DNA from: Planoprotostelium fungivorum
Lineage: Eukaryota; Evosea; Variosea; Cavosteliida; Cavosteliaceae
Length of the DNA stretch: 64,000 nucleotides
Assembly: GCA_003024175.1 (NCBI GenBank)
Contig: MDYQ01000082.1
Coordinates: 39,339-103,338, forward strand
Direction: 5' to 3'
Of this stretch, positions 53,967 to 64,000 are shown one piece after another. The notes below the pieces were generated by a model. That model saw nothing but the letters and a program-made list of their open reading frames with translations. It was not told the DNA's origin and made no database searches. A program made the position numbers and the translations under genes. The stretch's first letter is position 1, and each line of letters begins with the position of its first letter.

Positions 53967-54448
53967 GTCATACACGCGGACGAGAACACGTCTCTTGATT
54001 GAATGGCCGAATACGAACGGCCAAGTTCTATCTCCGTCTTGTCCATCTGTTGTTTCATGCGTGTCTGATCAGAATCTATAGGGCAGAGAAGCTCTACGGT
54101 CCAACGAGTTTCTGGGTAGTGATTAAGAGCTGGTGAGGTATTTTTTGAGATCCTTTTCTTTAGACGTTTCCCGTAGTTAATTGTGAGGAGGTGACTCGAG
54201 GAGGTTTCTTAGATGGTAATCTAATTATATGTGAGGTTGAAGAAGGATGGCTAAGCACCTTCTCCTCGTCCGCGGGAGCAGGATGTTTGAAAATCGAATC
54301 TCAATGATTCATCCACGCTTGGCCGCGTTGTGCGGTGGTGGTGCTTGTTTGTTTTCCTGTACTCGAAATAAAATCTTCCAGCGTGACAATTCTATCCATC
54401 TACAAATTGATTCCTGGAATCGCACATCACAAACAATTGCCTTTAACA
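53967..54448. other. Intergenic stretch, no gene seen
   Basis: It follows the truncated secreted gene. Short frames such as one ending SFWVVIKSW may be leftovers of the missing catalytic part, but there is no clear match. Confidence 0.4.
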
Positions 54449-57400
54449 ATGGACCAATCAACGGCACTGATGGAGGGTTTGCAGAGAGAATTGGAAGATT
54501 GCCAGAAGAAATATAATGGTAACTATTTTCGATTACTCATCTCTAAGGGACCTCAGATCTCGTCCTTCGTCTAGCTTTCAGCGATGCAAAACCGTCTTTC
54601 CAAACTTTATACACCGAAACCCAAGGTGAACTTCTCGACTCAACAGAGAAGGGATCTGATGTAGACAGACAAGGATTACAGAGCATACATCTTACAACTG
54701 CTCGAAAGATTACCAAGAGATGAGAACACGGTTTCTCACAAGATGGATGACCATGCTGGAGAGATGTCTTCGTTAAGAGATCAAGTGAAGACACTGCAAG
54801 ACCTACTAGAGAAGAGACAGATAGAGGACGAGGCATTACGTTCGGAATTGGGTCAGTATCTCTCTCTGTTGGAAGAATCACAGAGAAAAGAGGTGATCAC
54901 GATTAGAAGAACATGATGATGACCGAAGGGTAGAGAGGATACATAGAACAGATCCGATCACAGGAGGAATTGATGGAAAAATCCTTCGAAGAGATAAGAA
55001 AACTGTCCCAATCTCAGTCGTCGCAGTCTCAATCCCATTCCTATTCACAAGAAGAGGTGAATGACAATGTAGAGTTCCATTCTAATTGTGATCAGGCACT
55101 GTCACACGAGGACATCAAAGCGTTACTCAGTGAGGTGAGGTAAACATCCGTGATAAGATTGACAAGAGCAGAACGAGAACTTGAAGCAGTTGGCGGAAGA
55201 AGGAATCAAAACGGCTGAAACCACTCGAATACTCCACCAGAGACTGGACGAAGAGATGAATCAGAGACAACTGATGGAGATCGAGAGATCGAATTGTAAC
55301 CAATCTGTACAAGAGTCCAATAGGATGATTCAACAGATGGAAGAGGCCGCTCAATTGCTGTCCCGTGAGGTGATCACATTGTCGCTGCAAGAGAAGATGA
55401 CATTCGATAGATGGGTCAGTTGGAGCTCAAATTGAAAGAAGCGGAAGTTCGAAGAGAAGAGTCTGACCGACAGAGACAATCCGTTCTTTCAGGATTACAA
55501 GTAAAATTACGATCGCTCTCTGCAGATGTGAGTGAAGTGAATCGAACGATGACTGAATCTCTCTAAGGGTGAGTCCATGGAGATTCAAGGACAGACGGGG
55601 AAGGAGGAGATCCTGCAGGAGATTCACCAATGGCTGGCAGCTCACACCGTGAACGGAGATCAGCTGCTCGAAGGCGAAGGGCAACCGTCTGGAATCGATC
55701 CTGCGGTCGAGCACGAAGAGAAGATGCTGCGGAAGAACAAATTATTGGACGAGACGAAGCAACAACTGGCCGAGCTTCGAACACAGAGGGAAGAATCTGA
55801 GAGGGACCTGAACGAGAAGATCACCTTGCTCACCGTTCAGCTGCAGGAGAGGGAGAGGGAACTGTCCGAAATGCAGAGGGAGAATGAAGAGACGGTGAAG
55901 AAGATGCGAACAGAGATAGATGAATCTCGAGAGGAGCTGAGCAAGGCGAGAGGAGAGAGAGAAGAGCTGCACCAGACAACAGTGGACCACGAGGAGTCTG
56001 TGTCCAGTTTGGAACAAGCTCAACAAGAACTCCAAGCCAGGATCGAGGAGAGAGAAAAGAGAATCACCGAGTTGGAATCAGTAGCGGAGGAGAGAGAGAA
56101 GAGGATAGCCGAACTAGACTCAGTGAAGGAAGAAAGAGAGAAGGGCATACTGGATCTGGAATCAGCCAAAGAAGAGATGAAGCATAGAATCGCAGAACTG
56201 GAATCAGCGAGGGAGGAGAGAGAGAAGATAGTGACGCAATTAGAATCAGAGAGAGGAGAAGGAGAGAAGAGGATCTCAGAACTCGAGTCAGAGAGGGAAG
56301 AGAGGGAAAAGAGATTAGCCGAGTTAGAGTCAGAAAAAGAGGAGAGGAACAGAGAAGAGAAGCAGATGGAGAGCCTGGAGGCTGAGATCAGAGAACTTCG
56401 TGAAGAGAAAGACAGAGAGGCTCGATCAACAGAGGAGATTCAGCAGGAATTTAAATCATTTAGAGAGGATTCAGAAGCTCTGGAGACAAGTTTGAAAGCC
56501 CAGTTGGACATACTTCGAGAGGAGACGAAACGAGAAGTGGAAGAGACACAAGAGAAGAGAGCAGAGGTAGAGAGGATCACGAAAAAGAGAGCAGAGATGG
56601 AAGAGGAGATGCAAGAACTGAGAGAGAAGGTACACAAGTTCGAAGAGAGCATTACGAAGAAGGAAGAAGAGCTGGAACGGTTGAAAAAGGTGAAATGGAT
56701 GTGATGAAATGAAGGAGTCTGAACAACGTAGCTTTCAGAGGAGAAGATAAGAAAGTACAAGGAGATCATCCAATCGATGATACAAAGAGAGAAAGAGATG
56801 CAAGAGGAGACAGACAAGATGAAAGAGAGCAGAGAACAGGTACAGCCATCGATACATTGAATAAGCTGATTCACCTCTACTAGTTGGAAGCACTTCGAGT
56901 AGAAATGAAAGAGGAAGAGGAGAGGAGAGAAGAGAGAGAAAGAGAGCATACCATGGAGGTCGAGCGGCTGAATTCGATCATCCAAATCAATCGAGAAGAA
57001 CAGGAAAGACAAGCCAAGGAGAGGTGTGATATCGGTGAGTGAGAAGTGTTGATCATCAGAAGGGATACAGAAGGTGAAACGCTGAGGCAACGAGTGGAGG
57101 AGTATGAAGCACAGAAGGCATCGATGATGGAAGAAACAACGGAAGTTCGAAAGAAGATGGAGGCACTGCAAGAGGATATGGAACAAGCGAGGAGAGAGGC
57201 GGAAGAGCGAGCGGCAGAGCGAGAGAGAGACACACAGGAGACTCTTCTGCAGATGACTGCACAACATGTGTGTAGTATCACCTTCAGACCTGGATCTGAT
57301 GGAAACAGGAGAAAGAGAAGATGGATTCCGAAGAGAAGATGGAGAAGCTGAGGCAAGAAGTACAGAAGAGTGGAGAATCTGCTTCAGAGATTGAAGAGTG

Positions 57401-59619
57401 GAGAGAAAAGTGCAGTCAATTGGCTGATCAAATGAAGGCAACGGAGGAGAAGGTGGGTGCATCTGACAAATGCACTGTAGATGTATACTGAAGATGTGAA
57501 GATGGAGGAAATACGCCAAGAGATAGATCTTCACAAGAAGACGGCAGAGACATGGCAAGACAAGTACAACAGGAGGAACGAGCAGTTCAAGGAGACTCGG
57601 AAGCAATCTGATGCACGAAAGACGGAGATCAAGTTGAAGGAGGAAGAGGTGAAAGTGATCCATGACATGGCAACCAACAAGGACAGAACAATCGATTGGA
57701 GGGTGAAATCATGCAGATGAGGGAAAACCAGACGACCTTTGAAATCCAACTGTCAGAGAAGGAAGAACAGATCAAAGAGCTACAGAAGCTCCAGGAGACA
57801 AAGAAGGAAGAGAAGATACAGGTGAGAGATCGACTGAATGCTGGATTGAACGGTATCAGAGTCCCATGAAGAAGACAGAAGAGAAGAGAGTGAAGAAGGA
57901 AACGAAGGAAGCACAAGAGGTGGAGGGCAAGACGGAGATGAAAGTGAACACATCGAAGCCAAAGAGAGGAGTGAGATAGTGAACATGATAGAGACTGAGA
58001 TGAAATAGAGCGCAATGGATACACCGAAGAAGATCGAAGAGCCAGAGTGTAGTAGTGATGAAGAGAAGGAAGAGAAGAAGGAGAGAGGGAAGAAGACACC
58101 AACAAAGAGCCCTGGAAAGAAGGTAGAAACGAAGAAAGAAGAACAGAAGGAAGCAAGAAGGAGAGAGGAAGAGAGGAAAGAAGAGGAGAAGAAGACACAA
58201 GAGAGAGAGGAGAAGAAGAGAGCTGAGAGGGAAGAGCAAGAGAAGAAAGAGAGGGAAGAGCAAGAGAAGAAAGAGAGGGAAGAGCAAGAGAAGAAAGAGA
58301 GAGAGGAAAGAGAGAAAGAGAGAAAGAGGGAAGAAGAGAAGGAAGCGAAGAAGAGGACACCAACTAAGGTCTTGGGAAGGAAGAAAGTAACAGAAGAGAC
58401 TGAGGTGGAGAAGAAAGAAGAGAAGAAAGAGAAGACACCAGAGTCAACAAAGGACAAGAGGAAGAGAGAAACAGCGACGATCGATCTGTCATCTCCTGTG
58501 AGTCTATTGAATGAGAAGGAAGAGCTGAGAGAAACAGACAAGCACGAAGAAGACCAAGAAAGAAGAGAGGGAGGAGAGAGAAGAGAAAGGTGAGAGGATG
58601 AGAAGGATGTAGAGTGAGAGAGAGTAGTGATCCTGTTCTCTGGATTCAAGGACGATACCGAGTGGACATCCGCACTGAGAGATGACTTGATGCAGAAGGT
58701 GAGAGATATCATCGAGAATAGACATGATACAGAGATAACATAGAGGGGATAGATATAGAGAATAGATATAGAGGATAGATATAGAGGATAGACATAGAGG
58801 ATAGACATAGATAGACATGAAGTAGAGATAGAATGGACTGATGAGGAAAGGTGGAGAAGATGGGAGCGAAGGCGATGAACGAATGCGAGTTCAACGGGAC
58901 CATCAGCCACGTAGTAGCACCACCGGGATGCAAGACAATGAAGACACTGGCAGCAGCACTGACGGGAAGATGGTTGGTCACTCCCAAGTGGATCGAAGAG
59001 AGTCACAGAGAGAACCAGTTCATCAACGAAGAACCGTGAGTCTCTCATCAAGAGAGGAAGTTGAAGAGAGAAGGTATGGGAGTCGAGTGAGGGCGTTGAT
59101 CTTCAAGGACAAGAAGGTGATGATGGAGAGGGGATTCGTGGAAGAGAACAAGAAGAGACCGTACAAGATGAAGAACTGCGTCACCATCGTGTGCACACTG
59201 GGTGGAGGAGAGATGACAGAGGAGGTGGAAGAGGCAGATTACGTCATTGTGGGTACCAAAGAGACCAGGAAGGACTCGAGGCACGTGACGTGGAACATGT
59301 TCATCGACCTCATCCCCGGTTGTCTCGTGGAGGATAAGGTCAGTCTGTGTCCTCTATCTCTCTTAACCATCGATAGAACCAAGGAAAGATGGTCGTTCAG
59401 AGTGCAGCACCCAAGGCTCAGCCGAAGGCAGTCGAGACGGGGAAGAGTGAAGGGAAGAAGGAAGAGAAGAAGGAAGAGAAGAAGAAAGAAGAAGGGAAGG
59501 GAGGGAAGACGAAGAGGTGAGAGGATGAAGAGAAGAGGAGTGACAATCGCAGGGAGGAGACAGAAGTATCCCCAACGAAGAAGGCGAAAGTGGTGGGAAG
59601 AAAGAAAACAGGAAAATAA
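54449..59619 (+). CDS. Giant coiled-coil protein with C-terminal BRCT domains
   Basis: This is about 1,350 residues read through roughly 20 introns. The start MDQSTALMEGLQRELEDCQ leads into a very long coiled coil. One part has 14-residue units of the form ELESxxEEREKRI repeated about eight times (56060-56340). A Lys/Glu-rich region follows with REEQEKKE units (58236-58310) and SP/KTP phrases. The C-terminal part reads LFSGFKDDTEW, ISHVVAPPGCKTMKT and GRWLVTPKWIEESHREN, the strand-helix pattern of a BRCT domain. A second, weaker BRCT-like unit follows with CTLGGGEMTEEVEEADYVIVG and WNMFIDLIP. The tail is basic, ending VVGRKKTGK. Tandem BRCT units bind phosphopeptides in DNA-damage or mitotic proteins. 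The combination is not one I recognise. Confidence 0.72.
58748..58815. repeat. 13-nt tandem repeat in a BRCT-gene intron
   Basis: The unit gatagatatagag (variants with c for t) repeats about five times inside a ~150-nt intron that splits the first BRCT domain. It is a minisatellite-like expansion of an intron in a genome where most introns are near 45 nt. Confidence 0.88.
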
Positions 59620-59765
59620 AAACTGACCTTGTGATGGAGGTCATGTTCATGTATCAAGTTGGTTGCAGTCTTGCAACTCATTCTAGATGAGAGTGCAGAA
59701 TCTGTAAAGCATTCTTCATCAGAGACAATTTGTTTATTCCCCGTTAGGTCTTTGCCAACTTGTGG

Positions 59766-60043
59766 TCAAGAGGACACAGGTTTGATGTTTGCCAAAACCT
59801 CGGAAACCGGGGACCTGGCACCTTCTTTCGGTTTCACCTTACTTGGAGGTGACTTTTTCGCCGATGGACTCTCTACAGTCTCACTCCTGGGAGGAGGTGG
59901 TGTGCTGTCGTCGGGCGATTTGAGAATGATTAACTGAAATCTCTCGTTCTCCCCGACACTCAAGCGTACGAGTTTGTATGTCTTTTCGGCTCGTAACCTA
60001 ACAGGAACTCTTTATATTCCCGTGCAGAACCAACTCACGCCAT
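59766..60043 (-). CDS. Small charged protein of unknown function
   Basis: Two exons (intron 59998-60038, right after the second codon) encode about 78 residues starting MALRAEKTYKLVRL. The middle has a strand-like ERFQLIILKSPDDS. The C terminus is Pro/Ser/Lys-rich (PPSKVKPKEGARSP) and ends ANIKPVSS. The very short first exon (ATG GC) is needed to keep the frame open. There is no recognised family. The protein lies between the BRCT gene and tRNA-Asp. Confidence 0.5.
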
Positions 60044-60212
60044 AGAATATAAAGAGCTGAAGTGCCCAAAGTTGATTCATGTATCCGTTAATCGATCGTT
60101 TGTCGTTTCAATGTTCTTCGTATCATCGCCATGTGCGGAGCTACATCCGAAGATGGAGGCGCCCTAAGGACACAGTATAACGTACATCGACATGTGCGGG
60201 GCACTACACCAC

Positions 60213-60308
60213 TCCTCGATAGTATAGTGGTGAGTATACAAGCCTGTCAAGCTACGTTCTACGGCGTACAGATCGCTTGGGACCCGTGTTCAATTCCCGG
60301 TCGGGGAG
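60213..60308 (+). tRNA. tRNA-Asp (anticodon GTC) with 24-nt intron
   Basis: The acceptor stem is TCCTCGA with TCGGGGA and discriminator G. The D arm is TAGTATAGTGGTGAGTA. The anticodon stem CAAGC/GCTTG holds loop bases CTGTCA, then a 24-nt insertion (60250-60273) placed one base after the anticodon, the canonical position of eukaryotic tRNA introns. The T arm has GTGTTCAATTCCC. Confidence 0.9.
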
Positions 60309-60868
60309 CTCTTTTGAATATTCGGACCCGTGTCAAGAAGTAGAATCGCGAGTGAGGTGTCTGACGAGATTAGACTCCAAAAAAGTCGATGTTATCATTA
60401 TGTAGACACTCACAGAGATCATGTGTTCACTCCATTGAGATTCAGAATCGAATACGAAACGGAATTGTCAAGAATTGTTATCTTCTAAATGTAATCCCGC
60501 TGTTGATGCTATGTGATCGAAGATTCTCCTGTCAACAAGCTCATTCAAACTGGTTCGGGCCTTCTGAGACGTTATTTCGATTGTACAACCACAGAAAAGG
60601 AACTCTTAAAGAGATTGACGTACACAAGAATGTCTCGCTTATTTCTGTCTCATTCATCTCCAAGTGATACTCATTTTGTGAATATACCGTGTCTCTCGCC
60701 AACAGAGAAGAATTGATAAGTTGTTGATCTGCACACAGAAATTGATGCATCTCTCCCATTGGAAATTGTATAGTTTTTTGTCCTTGTTTGGTGTTTGTGT
60801 CTGTGTGTAGTGGTAAACATACGTAACATATTCCTCCTGGTTCATTTTCAAGTAGCCGACGCGTCAGC
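60309..60868. other. Intergenic stretch, no gene seen
   Basis: This is A/T-rich flank between tRNA-Asp and coronin with no gene supported. Frames on both strands are short or overlap the coronin start. Confidence 0.5.
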
Positions 60869-62523
60869 ATGTCTCTCTCCAAGAAACCTCGTGAATCCAA
60901 ATATCGCCACCTCTTCGGCACTCCGTTTCAGCCCACCGAATGCATTAATGGGGTCAAGATCGGTTCAGGTGAAGATCTGTATGTGGAACTCAGATGTAAC
61001 CCATCCTCTCAGTGCAGTTGGACGCCAACCCAGTCAAGGCGAACGGTCGTTTCCTTGCAGTACCTTGGGCTCTCACAGGAACAGTCGCAGTCATCCCACT
61101 TAGCCACAAAGGTTCTGTTCACCCCGAACATCCTGTGCGTCATTCTCCCTTCACATGCAGTTGATGTATTTTAGTTGATCCTCCAAGAAGACAGGACAGT
61201 GAACGACCTCCAATTCGCTTCGACCGACGACAATCTCTTGGCCACAGCCAACTCCGATGGAACAGTCAGCTTCTGGAGGATCCCCGACGGTGGTTATGAG
61301 CAGAGCCCAGCTGCACCGGAGAGGGAGTACAAAGTGTCGGAGAAGAGGTGACAGTCTTCCTCATTCTCGATCTCACCAAGCGACAGAGTCATGAACTTGT
61401 CTTTTCATCCCCTGGCCTCTGATGTCCTGCTGACCGCTGACGCCGCAAAATCAGTTCAGCTGTGGGATGTCTCTACTGGCCAGTCTCGCGCGTCCCTCCC
61501 AGATCATCAGGTGCATCTCGTCACATAATACAGAAGACCACTAACGGAATTTAAGGCAGCACCCACATCCTTCTGCTGGTCCGCAGATGGAAAGCTCGTC
61601 GCCTCTTCTTGCAAGGACAAGAAGGTTCTCATCGTCATGATGATCTGGCTGATCCTCTCAGGTTCGATTGTTCGACCCCAGAGCCTCTTCACCTCTCGTC
61701 GCCTCTGCTGAAGATCATTCGGGTGTTAAGGGTGCACAGAACACATTCGTTGGAAAACAAGGAGGTGAGTTCTACTCTTCAGACATTGAGTGATTTGATA
61801 CAGAGCCTGAGCTCCTCCTGACGGCCGGGTCTAGCAAGGGCACTGACAGGGAATTGGCTCTGTGGGATCCCAGGAGCTTCGGAAAGAGGCTGACTACCGT
61901 TCGTGTCGATACTGGGTCCTCCCATCTGTTCCCTTATGCAGACAGAGATCTCGGTCTCGTTTACGTCGCTGGAAAGGTATTCCCTCATCATCTCATCTTC
62001 TCATCGAGGACGATCATCATCGCATTGAGAGAAGAAGATGTGTTTGTTGTGCTGACTTGGATAGGGTGATGGTAACATTCGTTACTATGAATTGGGTAGC
62101 GATGAGCCTATGCTTCACTATCTGAACGAGTTCAAATCGAAGGATCCTCAGACAGGTTTGGCTCTGTTACCCAAGACGAACGTGGATGCCGTCAAGTGTG
62201 AAATTGCCGTGAGTCATTGCATCATGTAAAGGCTCACTATCGCAGCGATTTATCAAAGTGTCACCCAACGGCCTGGCCACTTCCATTCGCTTCGAGGTGT
62301 GATTCTTTCTTCACTTTCTTCGTGTATCGAACTCTCTCAGGTACCCAGAAGAGAGAACTCGTTCTTCCAAGATGATCTCTTCCCTAACACGGTGAGTGCA
62401 CTGTAAGATGCACAGAGTTTGACGTGGTATCAGTTCGATCGAAAGGCAACGACCAACGCGGATGGATGGTTCTCTGGATCCGATGCATCACCTCATTACA
62501 TCTCTCTCAACCCCGAAAAGTAA
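60869..62523 (+). CDS. Coronin (actin-binding WD40 protein), short form
   Basis: The N-terminal signature is MSLSKKPRESKYRHLFGT, followed by NPVKANGRFLAVPWALTGTV. Seven WD40 blades follow through about ten introns. Pieces include NDLQFASTDDNLLATANSDG, VMNLSFHPLASDVLLTADA and SVQLWDVSTGQSRA. The coronin core then continues with TAGSSKGTDRELALWDPR, GDGNIRYYELGSDEP and EIARFIKVSPNG. The last exon gives GWFSGSDASPHYISLNPEK and then TAA, the point where coronins normally continue into a unique region and a C-terminal coiled coil. No further exon fits in the 34 bp before the next convergent gene, so this copy lacks the trimerising coil. It binds and remodels actin by homology. Confidence 0.93.
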
Positions 62524-62557
62524 AGATAAAGATGTGTCTGTTCACGTGATGATGAAT

Positions 62558-64000
62558 TTATTGGAGAGACACGGTGATGACGCTGATGTTGTCCTCCGAA
62601 GACAAGAGATAAGCGGCGTCTCTCAGTCGAACGGATGAATCGTAGAGATTCGAACCGGAGGAGATGATGTCCACGGCCTTCTGGTCCCCGATCTCATCCC
62701 AGACACCATCACACCCCAAGATGAGATGATCGTCCTCCTCCGTGATGTCGAATTCAGCCAGGTGGCATTCGCAGGTGACAAAGGGTGCCATGTAAAAGTC
62801 CCCTGTGGATATTCAGTGTCCCTCTCAGACGGTGACACACCTATGGCCCTGGACACGGCAATGACTCCGTTGACGCGTCGAGTGACTTCACCCACAACGT
62901 GTCCCCCCAGTTCATTGATCCTATCCTCTTCGTCCCCTGGCTGATTCGATCAACGACTGAAATAGTGGATGAGAATAGAATTACCTTGTGGTCGTAAGAG
63001 AGTCGAATGGCTTTTCCTCCTCTGCTTAATACAGCCCTTGTATCACCAACATTGGCACAATAAAGCTTCCTCTTCTCTCGATCTACGATCAACGCCAGTC
63101 CCGTCGACCCGCAGTGTCTCTCCATCGGTGGTAATTCGTTCGCATCCATCGCCTCTCGAAATCCTCGATTCACCTCCTGGAACGCTCCATCTAACGCTTC
63201 TAACCCTTCCTTCCCTTCTTCCAGTTGTTTCCTGTTCCATTCAATCTCCTCCTCGCTCCTTCACTCACCGTAGAGCCTTCGGATACTTCTTCACGCCAAA
63301 TTTAGAGGCCGAGCTGCCGGCGTGTCCATCGAAGACACCCCACAGTTGGACCTTCTTCGTCTCTCCTTCTGTGTCTCTCAGTACTTCTCTCCTCCTTCAC
63401 TCACCTGGAGTCGTGTAGGTGAAATTCTCCTCGATCAGCAGTGCGTCCTCTTGTGTCGGTCGCTTTCCTGTCATCTCCGTGTATGCGTATCTTCTCTCTT
63501 CGTTCTTCTCGATCGTTGGTGGCACTTCTGCGTAATTCTTCTCCAAGGGAAGGATGTCTAGATAGCACACCACTCCCCTGATAAGCATGAGTGTGACAGT
63601 GAAGAGAGTGCATCACCTGTCCATCAGAGTAGATAAGAAGGGGAGTTCGATTAAGTTCTTGAGAGTGATGGGATTGTTGGATAGGATGATCTCTTGCAGG
63701 TAGATCATTCCCTCTAATATGTCCTCTCCGATGTCTTCGATGGAGTTGTGACTGATGTCCAATCGTTGGAGTTCCATCAGCCCTCTGAAGCTCTCGGGAA
63801 TCTGTTTCACGTTAACGTTTGATGTGGAGAGTGATGTACCTGTGTGATCTTGTTTCCTGAGATGTCCAAGTGGGTCAGTGTGGCTGTGGAGCTGATGGAA
63901 TCGATCTCGTTACCTAACTGACAGTTTCCGAGGAATAAGGTCGTCAATTGCCTCATTCCAGATAACAACTGAGAGCTCAGAGGCACCTAACATCATTAGA
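62558..64000 (-). CDS. LRR-PP2C fusion phosphatase (PHLPP-like), 5' end missing
   Basis: Read on the minus strand, the visible part starts with leucine-rich repeats (LQRLDISHNSIEDIGEDI, IYLQEIILSNNPITL). A complete PP2C (PPM) domain follows: TGKRPTQEDALL (metal-site Asp), WGVFDGHAG, HCGSTGLALIV, CANVGDTRAVLS, AVSRAIGDFY, ILGCDGVWDEIGD and EDNISVITV. All the metal-binding Asp residues are visible. The protein ends directly after PP2C, as in PHLPP-type LRR-phosphatases rather than adenylate cyclases. The window edge cuts the LRR part, so its length is unknown. The stop is 34 bp from the convergent coronin stop. Confidence 0.9.

Noticed and set aside
56440-59051. Two long Ser/Leu-rich minus-strand frames (407 and 423 codons)
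   Set aside because: They mirror the Glu/Lys/Arg coiled-coil region of the BRCT gene, whose plus-strand exons have splice sites and a continuous heptad pattern.
1-64000. Many TGATGA...CTGA pairs suggesting C/D-box snoRNAs in introns
   Set aside because: GATGATG words are so common in the introns here that box pairs occur by chance; no paired flanking stems or guide regions were convincing.

Overview
The window is nuclear DNA from a compact protist genome. Genes sit on both strands with gaps often under 100 bases. Almost all are cut by many very short GT-AG introns (about 35-60 nt), and TAA, TAG and TGA are all used as stops. The gene set (coronin, PI-PLC, an LRR-PP2C fusion, a soil-type secreted glycoside hydrolase, ENOSF1, DPH4, SUV3, an AGGF1-like protein) fits a free-living amoeba. 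An amoebozoan of the protosteloid kind is my inference; no marker here fixes the taxon. There is no sign of bacterial, organellar or viral DNA.

Layout. 1-6.3 kb: 3' part of the mitochondrial RNA helicase SUV3, the rRNA-processing factor EBP2, a free-standing PIF1/LRR1-type PH domain protein, an aquaporin and a valine/proline-rich protein of unknown role. 6.4-8.4 kb: a perfect 34-bp palindrome followed by two tandem paralogues of an unrecognised family. 8.8-12 kb: a secreted clan GH-A glycoside hydrolase with two small Cys modules, then tRNA-Gly. 12.4-16.3 kb: a tail-anchored protein, ESF2/ABT1, a HAD phosphatase, a 5S rRNA gene and a GFA/CENP-V-fold protein. 16.5-25 kb: an AGGF1-like OCRE/FHA/G-patch protein, a Cys-containing unknown, an ankyrin-like fragment, a secreted protein and an SR/Cys-rich protein. 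25-34 kb: an EF-hand protein, mRNA cap methyltransferase, WDR55 and ENOSF1. 34.5-43.5 kb: a single-exon tyrosine phosphatase, coiled-coil proteins, DPH4 and endonuclease G. 43.6-52.8 kb: tRNA-Pro, PI-PLC, a TRA2-like splicing factor, histone H2B and an LRR/coiled-coil protein. 53.2-64 kb: a truncated secreted protein, a giant coiled-coil BRCT protein, a split tRNA-Asp, coronin and an LRR-PP2C phosphatase cut by the window end.

Functional threads. Three ribosome-biogenesis factors (EBP2, ESF2, WDR55) each start a divergent gene pair with a gap of about 85-115 bp, and a 5S gene lies nearby. RNA-processing genes recur (cap methyltransferase, TRA2-like, AGGF1-like, SR/Cys-rich). PI-PLC, PTP, PP2C, EF-hand and coronin genes supply signalling and actin functions. 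No dedicated gene-cluster system is evident.

The most unusual signals are structural. One intron of the cap methyltransferase gene has a near-identical inverted copy inside another, oversized intron of the same gene. There is a perfect 34-bp palindrome at a gene end. Short intronic words (GTTGTAGAT and GAAATTTC) recur in several genes. Exon boundaries were worked out by eye from splice sites and reading frame, so CDS spans are gene spans including introns.
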